Part shown: one piece after another, positions 26,880-36,370 of the stretch
How the letters are laid out: every line of letters begins with the position of its first letter
How positions within the stretch are numbered: position 1 is the stretch's first letter
Assembly: GCF_000526515.1 (NCBI RefSeq)
Contig: NZ_JAGF01000001.1
Span: forward strand, 2,108,001 to 2,172,000
Length of the DNA: 64,000 nucleotides
Reading direction: 5' to 3'
Origin: Cellulomonas sp. KRMCY2
GTDB lineage: Bacteria > Actinomycetota > Actinomycetes > Actinomycetales > Cellulomonadaceae
Position numbers and translations under genes: made by a program
The notes under the pieces: generated by a model
Seen by the model: the letters and a program-made list of their open reading frames with translations, nothing else
What the model was told of the DNA's origin: nothing
The model's database searches: none

Positions 26880-27431
26880 ATGCCTACGCCCACCAAGGGT
26901 CCCCGGCTCGGAGGCGGCCCGGCGCACGAGCGGCACATCCTCGCCAACCTGGCGACGAGCCTGTTCGAGCACCGGCGCATCACGACGACCGAGGCCAAGG
27001 CCAAGCGGCTCCGCCCGCTGGCCGAGCGCCTGATCACGTTCGCCAAGCGCGGTGACCTGCACGCACGTCGCCGCGTGCTCGGGATCCTCACCAGCAAGAC
27101 GGTCGTGCACGAGCTCTTCACCGAGATCGCGCCGGCCATGGCCGAGCGTCAGGGTGGCTACACCCGGATCACCAAGATCGGTCCGCGCAAGGGCGACAAC
27201 GCCCCCATGGCGGTCATCGAGCTCGTGCTCGAGCCGGTGAGTGCCAAGCAGGCCACCGTGCGCGAGGCCGAGAAGGCCACCAAGAAGGCAGCTGCGCCGA
27301 AGAAGGCCGCTGCGAAGAAGACCGAGGCGACGGTCCCGGTCGAGGCCGAGGTGCCTGCCGACGAGGTCGTCGAGGAGAGCACCGAGGTGCAGGTCGACGA
27401 GGCCCCCGCCGAGGACGCCGAGAAGGCCTGA
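26880..27431 (+). CDS. rplQ: 50S ribosomal protein L17 with charged C-terminal tail
   Basis: L17 (183 residues; E. coli 127) sits at the back of the 50S near the exit. [20 protein letters not shown] and [19 protein letters not shown] are diagnostic. The conserved body ends near residue 121 ([14 protein letters not shown]). About 60 more residues follow, first Lys/Ala-rich ([13 protein letters not shown]) and then Glu/Asp/Val-rich. It is the last gene of the alpha group and is followed by a strong terminator. Confidence 0.97.
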   Translation: MPTPTKGPRLGGGPAHERHILANLATSLFEHRRITTTEAKAKRLRPLAERLITFAKRGDLHARRRVLGILTSKTVVHELFTEIAPAMAERQGGYTRITKIGPRKGDNAPMAVIELVLEPVSAKQATVREAEKATKKAAAPKKAAAKKTEATVPVEAEVPADEVVEESTEVQVDEAPAEDAEKA

Positions 27432-27447
27432 CCCACCGTCAGACGCG

Positions 27448-27484
27448 CGCAGGGCCCGGACCGGTCATCGGTCCGGGCCCTGCG
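27448..27484 (+). terminator. Terminator after rplQ
   Basis: A 16-bp perfect stem with a 5-nt loop (GTCAT) begins 16 bases after the rplQ stop. It closes the ribosomal-protein block; the next gene has its own -10 element. Confidence 0.85.
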
Positions 27485-27572
27485 TCGTCCGGACGCTGTG
27501 CCGTGCGGGCGCTGTGCCGTCCGCTGCGCCGCCCTGATGTGCGCTGCCCGGTCGCCGCGCCGTGGCCAGGGC

Positions 27573-27578
27573 TAGCGT
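27573..27578 (+). promoter_or_regulatory. -10 element and probable leaderless start of the alpha/beta hydrolase
   Basis: TAGCGT ends 7 nt before the GTG at 27586, the spacing expected if transcription starts at or next to the start codon. No Shine-Dalgarno sequence is present. Confidence 0.45.
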
Positions 27579-27585
27579 GGGCAGC

Positions 27586-28449
27586 GTGAAGGGTCGGGAC
27601 CTGACGCAGCTGCCGGTGGTCTTCGTGCACGGCGCCCGGGCGTCGCACACGATGTGGCGTCCGCAGCTCGGCGCCGTGCAGGGCACCGGCCGGACGGCGC
27701 TGGCGATCGACCTGCCGGGCCACGGTGCGCGGATGGCCGAGCCGTTCACGATCAGCGGCAGCCTCGATGCGATCGACGATGCCGTCCGCGGCCTCGGCGG
27801 GCGCGCGGTCGTCGTCGGGCTGTCCCTCGGCGGCTACCTCGGCATCGCGTACGCCGCGCGGCACCCCGACCGGGTCGCCGGGCTCGTCGCGTCCGGGTGC
27901 AGCACGGTGCCGGACCAGCCGCTGACCGGGGCGTGGCGGCGTGCCGCCCAGCTCGTCGAGCGTCTGCCCGACCGCGGCGCGCGGCTCAACCAGCTCCTGG
28001 TCGACCGGATGCTGCCGCCGTCGGGCGCCGCGGCCGTCGCCGAGGGCGGGTTCGCCCTCGGCGTGATGGTCGACCTGCTCGCGGAGATGCGCACCCTGCG
28101 CACCCTCGAGGACCTCGCGGCGACCCGATGCCCGGTCTGGATCGTCAACGGTCAGTGGGACCACTTCCGGACCCAGGAGCGGGCGTTCGTCCGGGCCTGC
28201 CCGACGGCGCGCCTCGTGACGGTCCGGGGGGCGTCGCACCTGGTGAACCTGGTGCGCCCGGTGGGCTTCAACCGCGTGCTGCTCGCCGCCCTCGACGAGG
28301 TGGACCGCACCGTCGGGTCGGAGTCAGGTGCGCAGCGACCAGGCGCGGACGCCGCCGACGATGCCTGCCGAGTTGGGCACGACGACGACGTCGTCACCGA
28401 GCGCCTCGAGCACGGTCGGGCGGATCCGTCGCGAGTTGCCCCCGCCTAG
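27586..28449 (+). CDS. Alpha/beta-fold hydrolase
   Basis: A 287-residue alpha/beta hydrolase of unknown substrate. The oxyanion region VVFVHGARASHTMW, the nucleophile elbow GLSLGGYLG (Ser of GxSxGG) and a late GQWDHF / GASHLVNLVRP giving candidate Asp and His complete a catalytic triad. No signal peptide, so it is probably cytoplasmic. I chose GTG 27586 because of the -10 box 7 nt upstream; GTG 27562 or 27577 are alternatives. The last 126 bases overlap the 3' end of the convergent ROK gene, and that C-terminal stretch is low complexity. Confidence 0.8.
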   Translation: MKGRDLTQLPVVFVHGARASHTMWRPQLGAVQGTGRTALAIDLPGHGARMAEPFTISGSLDAIDDAVRGLGGRAVVVGLSLGGYLGIAYAARHPDRVAGLVASGCSTVPDQPLTGAWRRAAQLVERLPDRGARLNQLLVDRMLPPSGAAAVAEGGFALGVMVDLLAEMRTLRTLEDLAATRCPVWIVNGQWDHFRTQERAFVRACPTARLVTVRGASHLVNLVRPVGFNRVLLAALDEVDRTVGSESGAQRPGADAADDACRVGHDDDVVTERLEHGRADPSRVAPA

Positions 28450-29097
28450 GTAGAGGCGGTCCCAGTGGAAGACGGGTCGTAGCCCGTCGACGACCCGACG
28501 GACCCGGCGTGACCAGGATGCGTCACCGAGCCGGCGACGCTCGTGGTCCCCGAGGTAGGCGTCGTAGGTGACGCCCCAGCGCACCGGTGCGTGCGAGAGC
28601 TCGAGGTGCGGTGAGAGCAGGCCGCCGTCGAACAGCGCCGAGCCCAGACCCGTGCCGAGGGTGAGCACGAGCTCGAGCCCGCTGCCGGAGACGACGCCCG
28701 CGCCGTGCACCTCGGCGTCGTTGAGCACGAGCACCTGGTAGCCGAGCGCGGCGCCGAGTGCAGCCGACATGTCCTTGCCTGCCCATGCCGTGACGAGCTC
28801 GGGGTCCACCCGGCTGCGCGGGCCCGACCGGGTCACGTAGTGCGGTGTCGCGATCACCACGCCGTGCCGGATCATCCCCGGCACCCCGACGGTCGCGCGG
28901 TCGGCGACCGGCAGGCCCGCAGCGATCGCGACGATCGTCTCGACCAGCCGTTCGGGCGGCAGGGGGTACGGCGTCGGGACGCGGACCGGCGGGACGTGCA
29001 GTGTCCCGGCCGCGTCGAGGACCGAGGCCTTGATCCCGCTGCCCCCGCAGTCGACCGCGAGGGTCCTGGGGCCGGACGTCCCTGCTGATGCGCTCAC
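28324..29097 (-). CDS. ROK-family kinase, polyphosphate-glucokinase-like
   Basis: A 257-residue sugar-kinase-fold protein. The phosphate-1 motif DCGGSGIKASVLD, the catalytic-Asp region LNDAEVHGAG and the phosphate-2 motif LTLGTGLGSALFDGG match polyphosphate/ATP glucokinases (PpgK). The C-terminal GGGNSRRIRP and NSAGIVGGVRAW also align with that family. It is diverged: ELSH replaces the usual ELGH, and DCGG replaces DIGG. Phosphorylation of glucose or another hexose with polyphosphate or ATP is likely but unproven. GTG start. It is convergent with the hydrolase and cotranscribed in direction with, and downstream of, the giant surface protein gene. Confidence 0.75.
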   Translation of the reverse strand: MSASAGTSGPRTLAVDCGGSGIKASVLDAAGTLHVPPVRVPTPYPLPPERLVETIVAIAAGLPVADRATVGVPGMIRHGVVIATPHYVTRSGPRSRVDPELVTAWAGKDMSAALGAALGYQVLVLNDAEVHGAGVVSGSGLELVLTLGTGLGSALFDGGLLSPHLELSHAPVRWGVTYDAYLGDHERRRLGDASWSRRVRRVVDGLRPVFHWDRLYLGGGNSRRIRPTVLEALGDDVVVVPNSAGIVGGVRAWSLRT

Positions 29098-29106
29098 CGG
29101 GTGACC

Positions 29107-32100
29107 CTAGGACTGCCGGGCCCGCGTCCGCCAGATGCGGGCACCCGCGCCGCCGACGACCAGCACCGCGACCAGGGCGAGGAGCCACCACCGGCTGTCG
29201 ACGGCGTCGGCCGGCGCGGTGTCCACGGCCGTCGGGCCGCTGCCGTCGCCGGCGTCCGGCATCGGCCCGGCGGTCTGCCCACCGTTCCCGGCGTCCGCGG
29301 GGTCACCGGCTCCGTCGTCGCTCCCGCTTCCGGTGCCCTGCCCGGCGTCGCCCTCGCCCGGGCTGCCGCTCTCGCCCGCTCCGCCGCCGGTCGTGGTCGT
29401 GCCGGTCGCCGGTTCGGTGGCGGGAGCGGCGGCTGACGCCCCTGGTGCGCGACGGACGGCCGGTGCGGGCCGGTCGGATCCGCGGGCGGCAGGGGTGGTC
29501 GGGCTCCCGGCAGGTGCGGGCACCGGGCCGGGTCCGGTCTCCGGAGCGACGACGGTGGCGGGCGAGACCTTCGCCGGGGCGACCATCAGGGTCAGCACCT
29601 GCCGCGTCGGGGTACCAGCTCCGTTGTCCGCGACGACGGTGACCGGCCAGGCCCATGCGGACCCGACGGCGGGTGTGCCGGTGATCGTCGCCGTCCCGTC
29701 GCCGGCGTCGGCGAACGACAGACCCGTCGGCAGGGCACCGTCGAGGGTGAGCCTCGGCGCGGCGGGCCAGCCGCTCACGGTGCGCACACCGACCGTGGCG
29801 GGCTCGCCCTCCCGCAGGGCGGGCATCGTGACCGCGAGGGTGGCCGGTTCGTGGACCGTCACCGTCAACGGGACCGACGCCGGTTCGAGCACACCGTTCG
29901 CAGCGGTCACGGTGGCTGTGTGCACCCCGCCGGTGCCGGGGGCGGGTACCCCGGTCAGGTGCCAGGAGCCGTCCTCGACCTGCGCCATCCTCAGGCCGTC
30001 GGGCAGGCCAGTGGCCGTGACCGTGGGCGCCGGCGCACCGGCGACGGAGATCTCGCGGTCCACCGGCTCACCGGTCAGGACGGTCAGCGGCTCCAGGGTC
30101 GCGGGGAGCGTCGAGCGTGCCTCGACGTGGACGTCGATCACCGTGACGGCCTCGAACGGGTCACCGCCGATGATCGACCGCGCGGTGACGGTCAGCGTGT
30201 GGTCGCCGGCAGCTCCTGCCGCGGGCGTGCCGGTCAGGACCGGGTCGCCGCCCGGTGTGTACGCGAGAGTCAGGCCGGCGACGGACCCCGCGACCTCGAG
30301 CGTGGGGAACGGGAAGCCCCGCAGGGTCAAGGCCGTGCTCGAGGCGACGCCCTCGGTCATCGGCACCGCCACGGCGGCGCTGCCGAAGGCCGGTGCCTCG
30401 GTGACGACCAGGGTGACGTCTGCCTCGGCCGTGCCGTGCGCGTTGACGGCGCGTACGACGAGGTCCCAGCTGCCGGACTCGGTCGGCGTGCCGGACAGCG
30501 CGGAGCCGGCGGGGCCACCGGTGGCGACCACGCCCGACGGCAGGTCGCCGACGAGCTCGACGGTCGGCGCCGGGTAGCCGGTGGCGGTCCAGCTCACCGG
30601 CGCCACCGGGTCACCGAACCAGGCCGTGACCGATGGCGAGGGTGCGGCGAGGACCGGCCCGGCGGTGATCGTGAGCGCGAGGTGATGGGTGCTGGTCAGG
30701 CCGTTGTCGGCGGTCAGCGTGACGACGTGCTCCCCTCGCACGTCGCGCCCCGGGGTCCCGGTGATCCGCCACAGCCCGGCATCCGGCCCTGGCTCGAGGG
30801 ACACGCCGTCGGGCAGCCCGGTCGCGGTGACGGTGGCGTCCGGGCTCGCTGCGACAGTCACGTCGAGCGACATCGGCAGGCCGGCCGGTGCACTGACCGA
30901 CGCCGGCGCGCCGAGCACCGGACGGTCGGCGACCCGGAGCTCGACCGTCAGCGGCGGAGCTCCGGCGGTCGTCGGCGTGAGCGTCATCAGACTCACCCCG
31001 GGGCTCGGCGGTGTGCCGACGAAGGTGGCGCTGAAGGCGGTCGGGAGCCAGGAGACCTCGGCCAGGTCGAGGTCGAGCCACGGCACGGTGGGGAGCAGGT
31101 AGCCCCCGGGCATCGGGTAGCCGGTCAGGCGGACGCGCAGGGGCTCGATCGGCACCCCGGTCTCCAGCACGAGGGTCGCCGGCACCTGCTCCCACTGGAG
31201 GTCCGCGTCGACCCTGAGGGCCAGGTGGGCCACGACCGGCGAGCCGATGCCGTTGTCGAGCAGGATCCGGACATCCCGTAGCCCACGGTCGGCTCGGCCC
31301 GGCGTCCCTGCGACGCTCCACGTCGCCGGACCGCCCCGGACCAGGTCGAGGCCGGCGGGGAGCGGGTCGATGAGCGTGACCGTGGGGGCCGGCCAGCCGG
31401 CCGTGACGAACGTCGTCGCGCCTGCGGTGCCCGCCAGGGCGGTGATCGGCACGGGTGCCCCGGTCACCGACGGTGGCGCCTCGAGCACGAGGCTCAGGTC
31501 CATCAGGTCCGCACCGTGCAGGTTCCAGGCGCGCAACGTGAGGTTCGTCGTGCCCGAGGCTGCGGCGGCCGCTCCGGCGGAGAGCGTGCCGGTCAGCACG
31601 CCGTCCGTGCTCAGGGACAACCCTGCGGGCAGCGCGCCTGCGACGACCGCCACCTGGTGCACCGGACTCGCGTCGGCGGCGAACGTCCGCGTGACCGGGA
31701 CGCCCTCGCGGACCGTGACGGTGGCCGCGTCCTCGACGAAGAGCGGTGCGCCGTCGACGGTGAGCGCGACGGTGCTGGTGTCGGTGCCGTGCTCGTTCGA
31801 CGCCGTCACGAGCAGCGACCAGGTCCCGCGAGCGGTGGGTGAGCCGGACAGGGTCAGGACGCCGTGCCCGTCGTCGGCAGCCACGAGTCCGGCCGGCCAC
31901 GGGGAGCTGTCGGCCGTCGCAGCAGTCAGCGTGGGCGTGGGCCCGCCCGTCGCCGTGAAGGCCACGGACAGTGGCGTCCCGCGCAGCGCGGCCACTGTCG
32001 CCGGGCCGTCGAGCTCGGGTGGCCCGGTCACCGTCACTGTCACGGTCTTGGTCCTGACCAGGCCGTTGTCCGCCGTCAGGGTCACCGGGTGCGACCCGAG

Positions 32101-35100
32101 GACGCTGCGATCCGTCGTCCCGACGATGCTCCACCCGGTCGGGGCCCCGGTCGGGACGAGGGTCAGGCCGGACGGCAGGCCGGACGCGCTCAGGCCGGCG
32201 ACCGGTGAACCGGTGACGGTGACCGGCACGTCCACCGGCTGGCCCGCTGCCACCGTGACCGACCCGGCGACGGTGATGACCGGACGGTCCTGGACGATGA
32301 CCCTGGTGCTCAGCGTCGGGCCGTCGCAGATGTTTCCCCGCGCCGGACAGATCCAGTAGGTCCACGTCCCGGAGGCCGGTGGAGTGCCGGTGATCCACCC
32401 CGAGAACTCCGTGCTCGTCCAGGTGCCCCTGGTCAGTCCGAGGTTGTTGACGGCGTTGGAGATCAGGCCACCCGGCACCGGGAAGCCGGTGAGGCTGATC
32501 GGGAAGGGTGCCATCGGCACGCCGCGCTCCACCACGACGCTCGACGACGGTGACGTCCACCGGAGAGCTGCCTTCACCACGACGTCCAGGTACCTGACCA
32601 CCGCGCTGCCGTTGCCGTGGTCCAACGAGAGGCGGACGGCGCGGGCGCCGCGGTTCTCGCGGGTGACCGTCCCGGTGATCTGCCACGTCGTCGCGTCCAC
32701 CCGGCTGAGCGCAAGGCCCGCCGGGAGCGGGTCGAGCAGAGTGACGGTCGGCGGGGTCCAGCCGGACGTGGTGAACGTGTACGTGACGGCGGAGTCGGCT
32801 GTCGCGATCAGGTCCGGCAGCCCGGCCGGGATGTCCGGCCTGGTCAGGACGTCGATGCTCAGGGCGAGCGTGTCGGAGCCGAAGGCGTTCGAGGCCTGGA
32901 CGATCAGCTCGTGGCGGCCGGCCGCGGCACTGCCGGTGGAGCCACGCAGCATGCCGTCGGTGCCGAGCGTCAGGCCCGACGGCAGGGTGCCCGACACGAT
33001 CGTCACGGTGTGCGACGGGTAGGACGTCGCCGTGAGCTGCGTCGCGATGTAGCTGTTGGCGCCCAGCCGCACGGTCCTGGCCTCGGCGGTGAACTCGGGC
33101 ACCGCCCCGACGGTCACCGCCACGAGGTGCGTCGTGCTGCCGCGGGAGCTGCTCGCGGTGACCGTGAGATCCCACGTCCCGGCCTCGGTGGGCGTGCCGC
33201 TCAGCACGAGGCGGCCGGCGCCGTCATCGGTCGCGAGGATGCCTGGCGGCAGGGCTCCGCCGTCGGTCGCCACGAGGCCGAGCACGGGGACCGGGTACCC
33301 GGTGACCGCGAACCCGGTCCCTGCGGCCAACGGCGTGCCCCGGGTCGCCGTCAGGGTGTGTGCGCCGCTGACCGACGGAGCGCCCTCGATGGTCAGCACC
33401 GTCGAGGCGGCCGCGCCCGCGCCGATGCCGTTCGTCGCCGTGAGGGTCACGGTGCGGACCCCGAGCCCGTCCCGGGTCGGCGTGCCGGTGATGGACCACG
33501 CGCCGTCCGCGCCGGACAACGCGAGGCCGGCGGGCAGGCCGGTCGCGGTCACGACGGGCGACGGGTATCCGGTGACGGTCACCGGGACGGCGACCGGGCT
33601 GCCGACCAGGAGGACCTGCTGGGCAGGCACGTCGATGGTCGGTGGCGTCCCGACGACGAGCTGGAACGTCGTGCCGGCGGGCGCCCCGACACCGTTCGCC
33701 GCCGTCGCCGTGATCGTCGTCGAACCGGTGCTGGTCGGCGTCCCGCTGATCACGACACCGGTCGCCGTCGTCGACGACACCAGGCCGGCAGGTAGCCCGG
33801 AGAGCGTGACTGTCGGGGCCGGGTAGCCGCCGGCCACGAGCGCGATCGGTGCGACGGCCGTGCCCACCTCGGTCCGGAGGTCCGGCTGACCGGTCATCGT
33901 CGCGGGTGCCTCGACCCGCACCGTGACCGGGAGGGTGGCAGTGGCGTAGCCGTTGTCCACGGTGAGCGTGGTCGACGTCGTGCCACCGGGCCCGGTCGGT
34001 GTCCCGGCGATGACGAGCATCGCCCCGGCGACGGTGGCCGTCAGGCCGGGCGGCAGCGGCGGATCGGCGGACGCGACGGTCGGCAGCGGTGAGCCGCCCA
34101 GATCGAGCGTGTGGGTCACGGGTGCGCCGACCGTCGCCACGACCGTGCCGGGGCCGGTGACCGTCGGCGGCGTGAACACCCGCAGCGTCACGTCCTGGTA
34201 CCCCACGAGGTCGTCGAGGGTCTTGGCGCTGACCCGGAAGGTGAACATCCCGGTCGCCGAGGGCGTCCCGGACAGCGTCACCGACGTGCCGGAGGCCGTC
34301 GCGACGACACCGGTCGGCAGGGCGCCCGACGTGGTCACCGTCGGGCGCGGGTACCCGGCTGCCGTGACGGTGACCGGGCTCATCGCCGTGCCGAGCCGGA
34401 GGTCGACCGTCGTCGGACCCGTGAACGACGGCAGCGTGTAGGCGCTCTCCAGCGCGACGGCAGCGAGCCACTCGAGGGTGATGGCTGCCGACTGCCCGTT
34501 CGACGGTGCGAGGAGCTGGATCTTGACCTGGGTGATCCTGGTCAGGTCGCCGGTCCCGGTCAGGTAGCGCACGTCGTCCGGCCCCTGCTGGACGAAGTTG
34601 GCCACGAACTTCCCGGAGCCGGCCAGCAGGCCCGTGCCGCCGCGGGACCGGTCCTTCCCGTTCGCGTCGGTCAGGTAGATGCCCATCGAGACGGGGTTCG
34701 AGCTCGTGTTGCCGCCGGCTCCCGAGTAGTCCAGCTGGAGCTGCGTCAGGGCCCCGCCGCGGGTCAGGTCGACAGGTGCAGGCAGGTCCCACACGATCTC
34801 GGCGTACGGGACGCCGCCGCCGGCACCGATCGCGATCCGTGCTGCGCCGGGCGTCACCGTCACGGAGCTCCCGGAGCCGCCGATCACGCGGGAGCCGAGC
34901 GGAGCCCCGAGGAAGTCGTCGACGACGATCGCCGGCGCGTCCGCGGCGACAGCCGCCGGTGCGACGAGCAGTCCGCCGCTGAGCGCGAGGACTGTCGCCA
35001 CCAGTCCCGCAGCGCCGCGGCGCAGGGCGCGCAGGGACGGGGGCCGGGCATCGCGGCGCCGCCGTCCACGGGGCGTGCTGGATCCTGGCCGGGGTGTCCG

Positions 35101-35157
35101 GTCGAGCCGGCGTGGGCTGTCGAGCGGGCGTGTCTGGTCGAGCACGGGGCACCTCAC
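29107..35157 (-). CDS. Giant cell-surface protein with about 18 Ig-like (He_PIG-type) modules
   Basis: A 2016-residue secreted, membrane-anchored protein. Residues 49-71 are a signal peptide (hydrophobic run ending AVA|AD) after an unusually long Arg-rich N-region. Residues about 74-238 form an unidentified beta-rich domain. Residues about 240-1859 are 18 modules of about 90 residues with the recurring pattern xxxITGTPxxxG...VTLTATNG, typical of putative Ig domains. Residues about 1860-1988 are a Pro/Thr/Gly/Asp-rich linker. Residues 1990-2005 are a membrane helix followed by Arg-rich RTRARQS. No LPXTG motif. Probably an adhesin or cell-surface scaffold; ligand unknown. The GTG at 35157 is the first start in frame; a GTG four codons later is possible. 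Confidence 0.88.
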   Translation of the reverse strand: MRCPVLDQTRPLDSPRRLDRTPRPGSSTPRGRRRRDARPPSLRALRRGAAGLVATVLALSGGLLVAPAAVAADAPAIVVDDFLGAPLGSRVIGGSGSSVTVTPGAARIAIGAGGGVPYAEIVWDLPAPVDLTRGGALTQLQLDYSGAGGNTSSNPVSMGIYLTDANGKDRSRGGTGLLAGSGKFVANFVQQGPDDVRYLTGTGDLTRITQVKIQLLAPSNGQSAAITLEWLAAVALESAYTLPSFTGPTTVDLRLGTAMSPVTVTAAGYPRPTVTTSGALPTGVVATASGTSVTLSGTPSATGMFTFRVSAKTLDDLVGYQDVTLRVFTPPTVTGPGTVVATVGAPVTHTLDLGGSPLPTVASADPPLPPGLTATVAGAMLVIAGTPTGPGGTTSTTLTVDNGYATATLPVTVRVEAPATMTGQPDLRTEVGTAVAPIALVAGGYPAPTVTLSGLPAGLVSSTTATGVVISGTPTSTGSTTITATAANGVGAPAGTTFQLVVGTPPTIDVPAQQVLLVGSPVAVPVTVTGYPSPVVTATGLPAGLALSGADGAWSITGTPTRDGLGVRTVTLTATNGIGAGAAASTVLTIEGAPSVSGAHTLTATRGTPLAAGTGFAVTGYPVPVLGLVATDGGALPPGILATDDGAGRLVLSGTPTEAGTWDLTVTASSSRGSTTHLVAVTVGAVPEFTAEARTVRLGANSYIATQLTATSYPSHTVTIVSGTLPSGLTLGTDGMLRGSTGSAAAGRHELIVQASNAFGSDTLALSIDVLTRPDIPAGLPDLIATADSAVTYTFTTSGWTPPTVTLLDPLPAGLALSRVDATTWQITGTVTRENRGARAVRLSLDHGNGSAVVRYLDVVVKAALRWTSPSSSVVVERGVPMAPFPISLTGFPVPGGLISNAVNNLGLTRGTWTSTEFSGWITGTPPASGTWTYWICPARGNICDGPTLSTRVIVQDRPVITVAGSVTVAAGQPVDVPVTVTGSPVAGLSASGLPSGLTLVPTGAPTGWSIVGTTDRSVLGSHPVTLTADNGLVRTKTVTVTVTGPPELDGPATVAALRGTPLSVAFTATGGPTPTLTAATADSSPWPAGLVAADDGHGVLTLSGSPTARGTWSLLVTASNEHGTDTSTVALTVDGAPLFVEDAATVTVREGVPVTRTFAADASPVHQVAVVAGALPAGLSLSTDGVLTGTLSAGAAAAASGTTNLTLRAWNLHGADLMDLSLVLEAPPSVTGAPVPITALAGTAGATTFVTAGWPAPTVTLIDPLPAGLDLVRGGPATWSVAGTPGRADRGLRDVRILLDNGIGSPVVAHLALRVDADLQWEQVPATLVLETGVPIEPLRVRLTGYPMPGGYLLPTVPWLDLDLAEVSWLPTAFSATFVGTPPSPGVSLMTLTPTTAGAPPLTVELRVADRPVLGAPASVSAPAGLPMSLDVTVAASPDATVTATGLPDGVSLEPGPDAGLWRITGTPGRDVRGEHVVTLTADNGLTSTHHLALTITAGPVLAAPSPSVTAWFGDPVAPVSWTATGYPAPTVELVGDLPSGVVATGGPAGSALSGTPTESGSWDLVVRAVNAHGTAEADVTLVVTEAPAFGSAAVAVPMTEGVASSTALTLRGFPFPTLEVAGSVAGLTLAYTPGGDPVLTGTPAAGAAGDHTLTVTARSIIGGDPFEAVTVIDVHVEARSTLPATLEPLTVLTGEPVDREISVAGAPAPTVTATGLPDGLRMAQVEDGSWHLTGVPAPGTGGVHTATVTAANGVLEPASVPLTVTVHEPATLAVTMPALREGEPATVGVRTVSGWPAAPRLTLDGALPTGLSFADAGDGTATITGTPAVGSAWAWPVTVVADNGAGTPTRQVLTLMVAPAKVSPATVVAPETGPGPVPAPAGSPTTPAARGSDRPAPAVRRAPGASAAAPATEPATGTTTTGGGAGESGSPGEGDAGQGTGSGSDDGAGDPADAGNGGQTAGPMPDAGDGSGPTAVDTAPADAVDSRWWLLALVAVLVVGGAGARIWRTRARQS
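30660..33384 (-). repeat. Five-module super-repeat inside the giant surface protein
   Basis: Modules 5-9 (about residues 592-1045) and modules 10-14 (about 1045-1500) match in order, type by type. Module 7 and module 12 share LxDPLPAGL and an xRGxRxVRxxLDxGxGSxVV ending. Modules 8 and 13 share a GVPxxPxxxxLTGxPxPGG signature. Modules 9 and 14 share DRPVxxxxxSVxxxAG and VTLTADNGL. Modules 15 and 16 begin a third, incomplete copy. Boundaries are approximate, by eye. Confidence 0.65.
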
Positions 35158-35391
35158 GGGCGCACATCGGGTTGGCGAGCGCCGCGGGGGATCGGCACCC
35201 GAGCGCCTCGGTCCGGGGGTGACCGGGGCGACGGTGTCACCCTTTCAGCGCGATCGTGCCGGTGTCGGCGGTTCCGTCGGCGGTGGCCTGGTTTCACCCG
35301 CTATGGGAGCCATGATCACCCACCTGGCCGTACCCGGACGCGGGTCCGGGCGCCGGGCGGCCCCGAGCAGGGTGCGATGCCCGTGCTCGCG
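35158..35391. other. Divergent control region between the giant surface protein and truA
   Basis: A gene-free stretch of about 230 bp between two divergent genes. It contains several short GC inverted repeats, including GGGTGAC / GTCACCC on the minus strand near 35216-35242. I see no confident promoter for the surface-protein gene. I looked for known riboswitch cores and did not recognise one. Confidence 0.3.
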
Positions 35392-35397
35392 TACCGT
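35392..35397 (+). promoter_or_regulatory. -10 element and probable leaderless start of truA
   Basis: TACCGT ends 7 nt before the GTG at 35405. The 7 nt are TGCCTGC, with no Shine-Dalgarno sequence, which favours a leaderless mRNA. Confidence 0.5.
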
Positions 35398-35404
35398 TGC
35401 CTGC

Positions 35405-36319
35405 GTGACAGATCCGTCGACCCAGAGCCCGGTGCGCGTCCGGATCGACCTCTCCTACGACGGGACGGGGTTCGCCGGCTGGGCGACCCAGCCCGGCCTG
35501 CGCACCGTGCAGGGGACCCTCGAGGTGGCGCTCGGCACCGTGCTGCGGTGCCCCGACCCGCGGTTGACCGTCGCGGGGCGGACCGACGCCGGCGTGCACG
35601 CCAGGGGACAGGTCGCGCACGTCGACCTGGACCGTCAGGTGTGGGAGGGGACGCTCGGCCGGGGGGGATCCGGCCCGAGCGAGGTCCTGCTCCGGCGCCT
35701 GGCCGGGATCCTGCCGCCGGACGTCGTCGTGCACCGCACGACGCCGGCCGCACCCGGGTTCGACGCCCGGTTCTCTGCGATGCACCGGCGCTACACCTAC
35801 CGGCTGAGCGACGACATCTCGCAGGTCGACCCGCTGCGTCGCACGCACGTGGTGCGGCACCGGTTCCCGCTGGACGTGGCAGCGATGAGCGAGGCGGCGG
35901 TCGCGCTCGTCGGGCGGCACGACTTCGCCGCCTTCTGCCGCCCACGACCGGGCGCGACGACGATCCGCACGCTCCAGGTGCTCGACGTCGCGCGTCCGGC
36001 GATCGGTCCGGATGCCGGCCTGGTGGCCGTCGTCGTGCAGGCCGATGCCTTCTGCCACACCATGGTGCGCTCCCTGGTCGGCGCGCTGCTCACCGTCGGC
36101 GAGGGTCGGCGCCCGGTGGCGTGGCCCGCCGACCAGCTGGCCGGGGGTCGCCGCGACGGGGGGAGCCTGGTGGCCCCGGCCCACGGACTGACCCTGGAGG
36201 AGGTCGTGTACCCGCCCGACGACGAGCTCGAGGCACGCGCCGAGCGCACCCGAGCCCGACGGCAGCACGTCGGTCCGGCCGCTACGGACTGCCCGGACGA
36301 CGCGGCCGTCGCGGACTGA
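35405..36319 (+). CDS. truA: tRNA pseudouridine(38-40) synthase
   Basis: TruA (304 residues) converts uridines 38-40 of tRNA anticodon stems to pseudouridine. The N-terminal [20 protein letters not shown], the catalytic-Asp motif [17 protein letters not shown] and the C-terminal [17 protein letters not shown] are diagnostic. GTG 35405 is chosen from the -10 spacing and the protein start [16 protein letters not shown]. In many actinobacteria truA lies directly between rplQ and rplM; here it is isolated from both by accessory genes. The last 35 residues are a non-conserved charged tail. Confidence 0.95.
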   Translation: MTDPSTQSPVRVRIDLSYDGTGFAGWATQPGLRTVQGTLEVALGTVLRCPDPRLTVAGRTDAGVHARGQVAHVDLDRQVWEGTLGRGGSGPSEVLLRRLAGILPPDVVVHRTTPAAPGFDARFSAMHRRYTYRLSDDISQVDPLRRTHVVRHRFPLDVAAMSEAAVALVGRHDFAAFCRPRPGATTIRTLQVLDVARPAIGPDAGLVAVVVQADAFCHTMVRSLVGALLTVGEGRRPVAWPADQLAGGRRDGGSLVAPAHGLTLEEVVYPPDDELEARAERTRARRQHVGPAATDCPDDAAVAD

Positions 36320-36370
36320 GCGGTTGCCGCGGAGTGAGCGGCGGTCGGTCCCGGGGATCGCCGGCGGTCG

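Noticed and set aside
29107-29300. A sortase LPXTG signal in the surface-protein C-terminus.
   Set aside because: No LPXTG or close variant precedes the membrane helix.
30611-33175. An 854-codon second minus-strand frame within the giant surface-protein gene.
   Set aside because: It is Arg/Gly/His-rich and repeats with the same period as the Ig array, as expected for an out-of-frame reading.
35158-35404. A possible cyclic-di-AMP or other riboswitch before the giant surface-protein gene.
   Set aside because: There are GC inverted repeats, but I could not match the conserved cores of known classes on either strand. A covariance search would decide.
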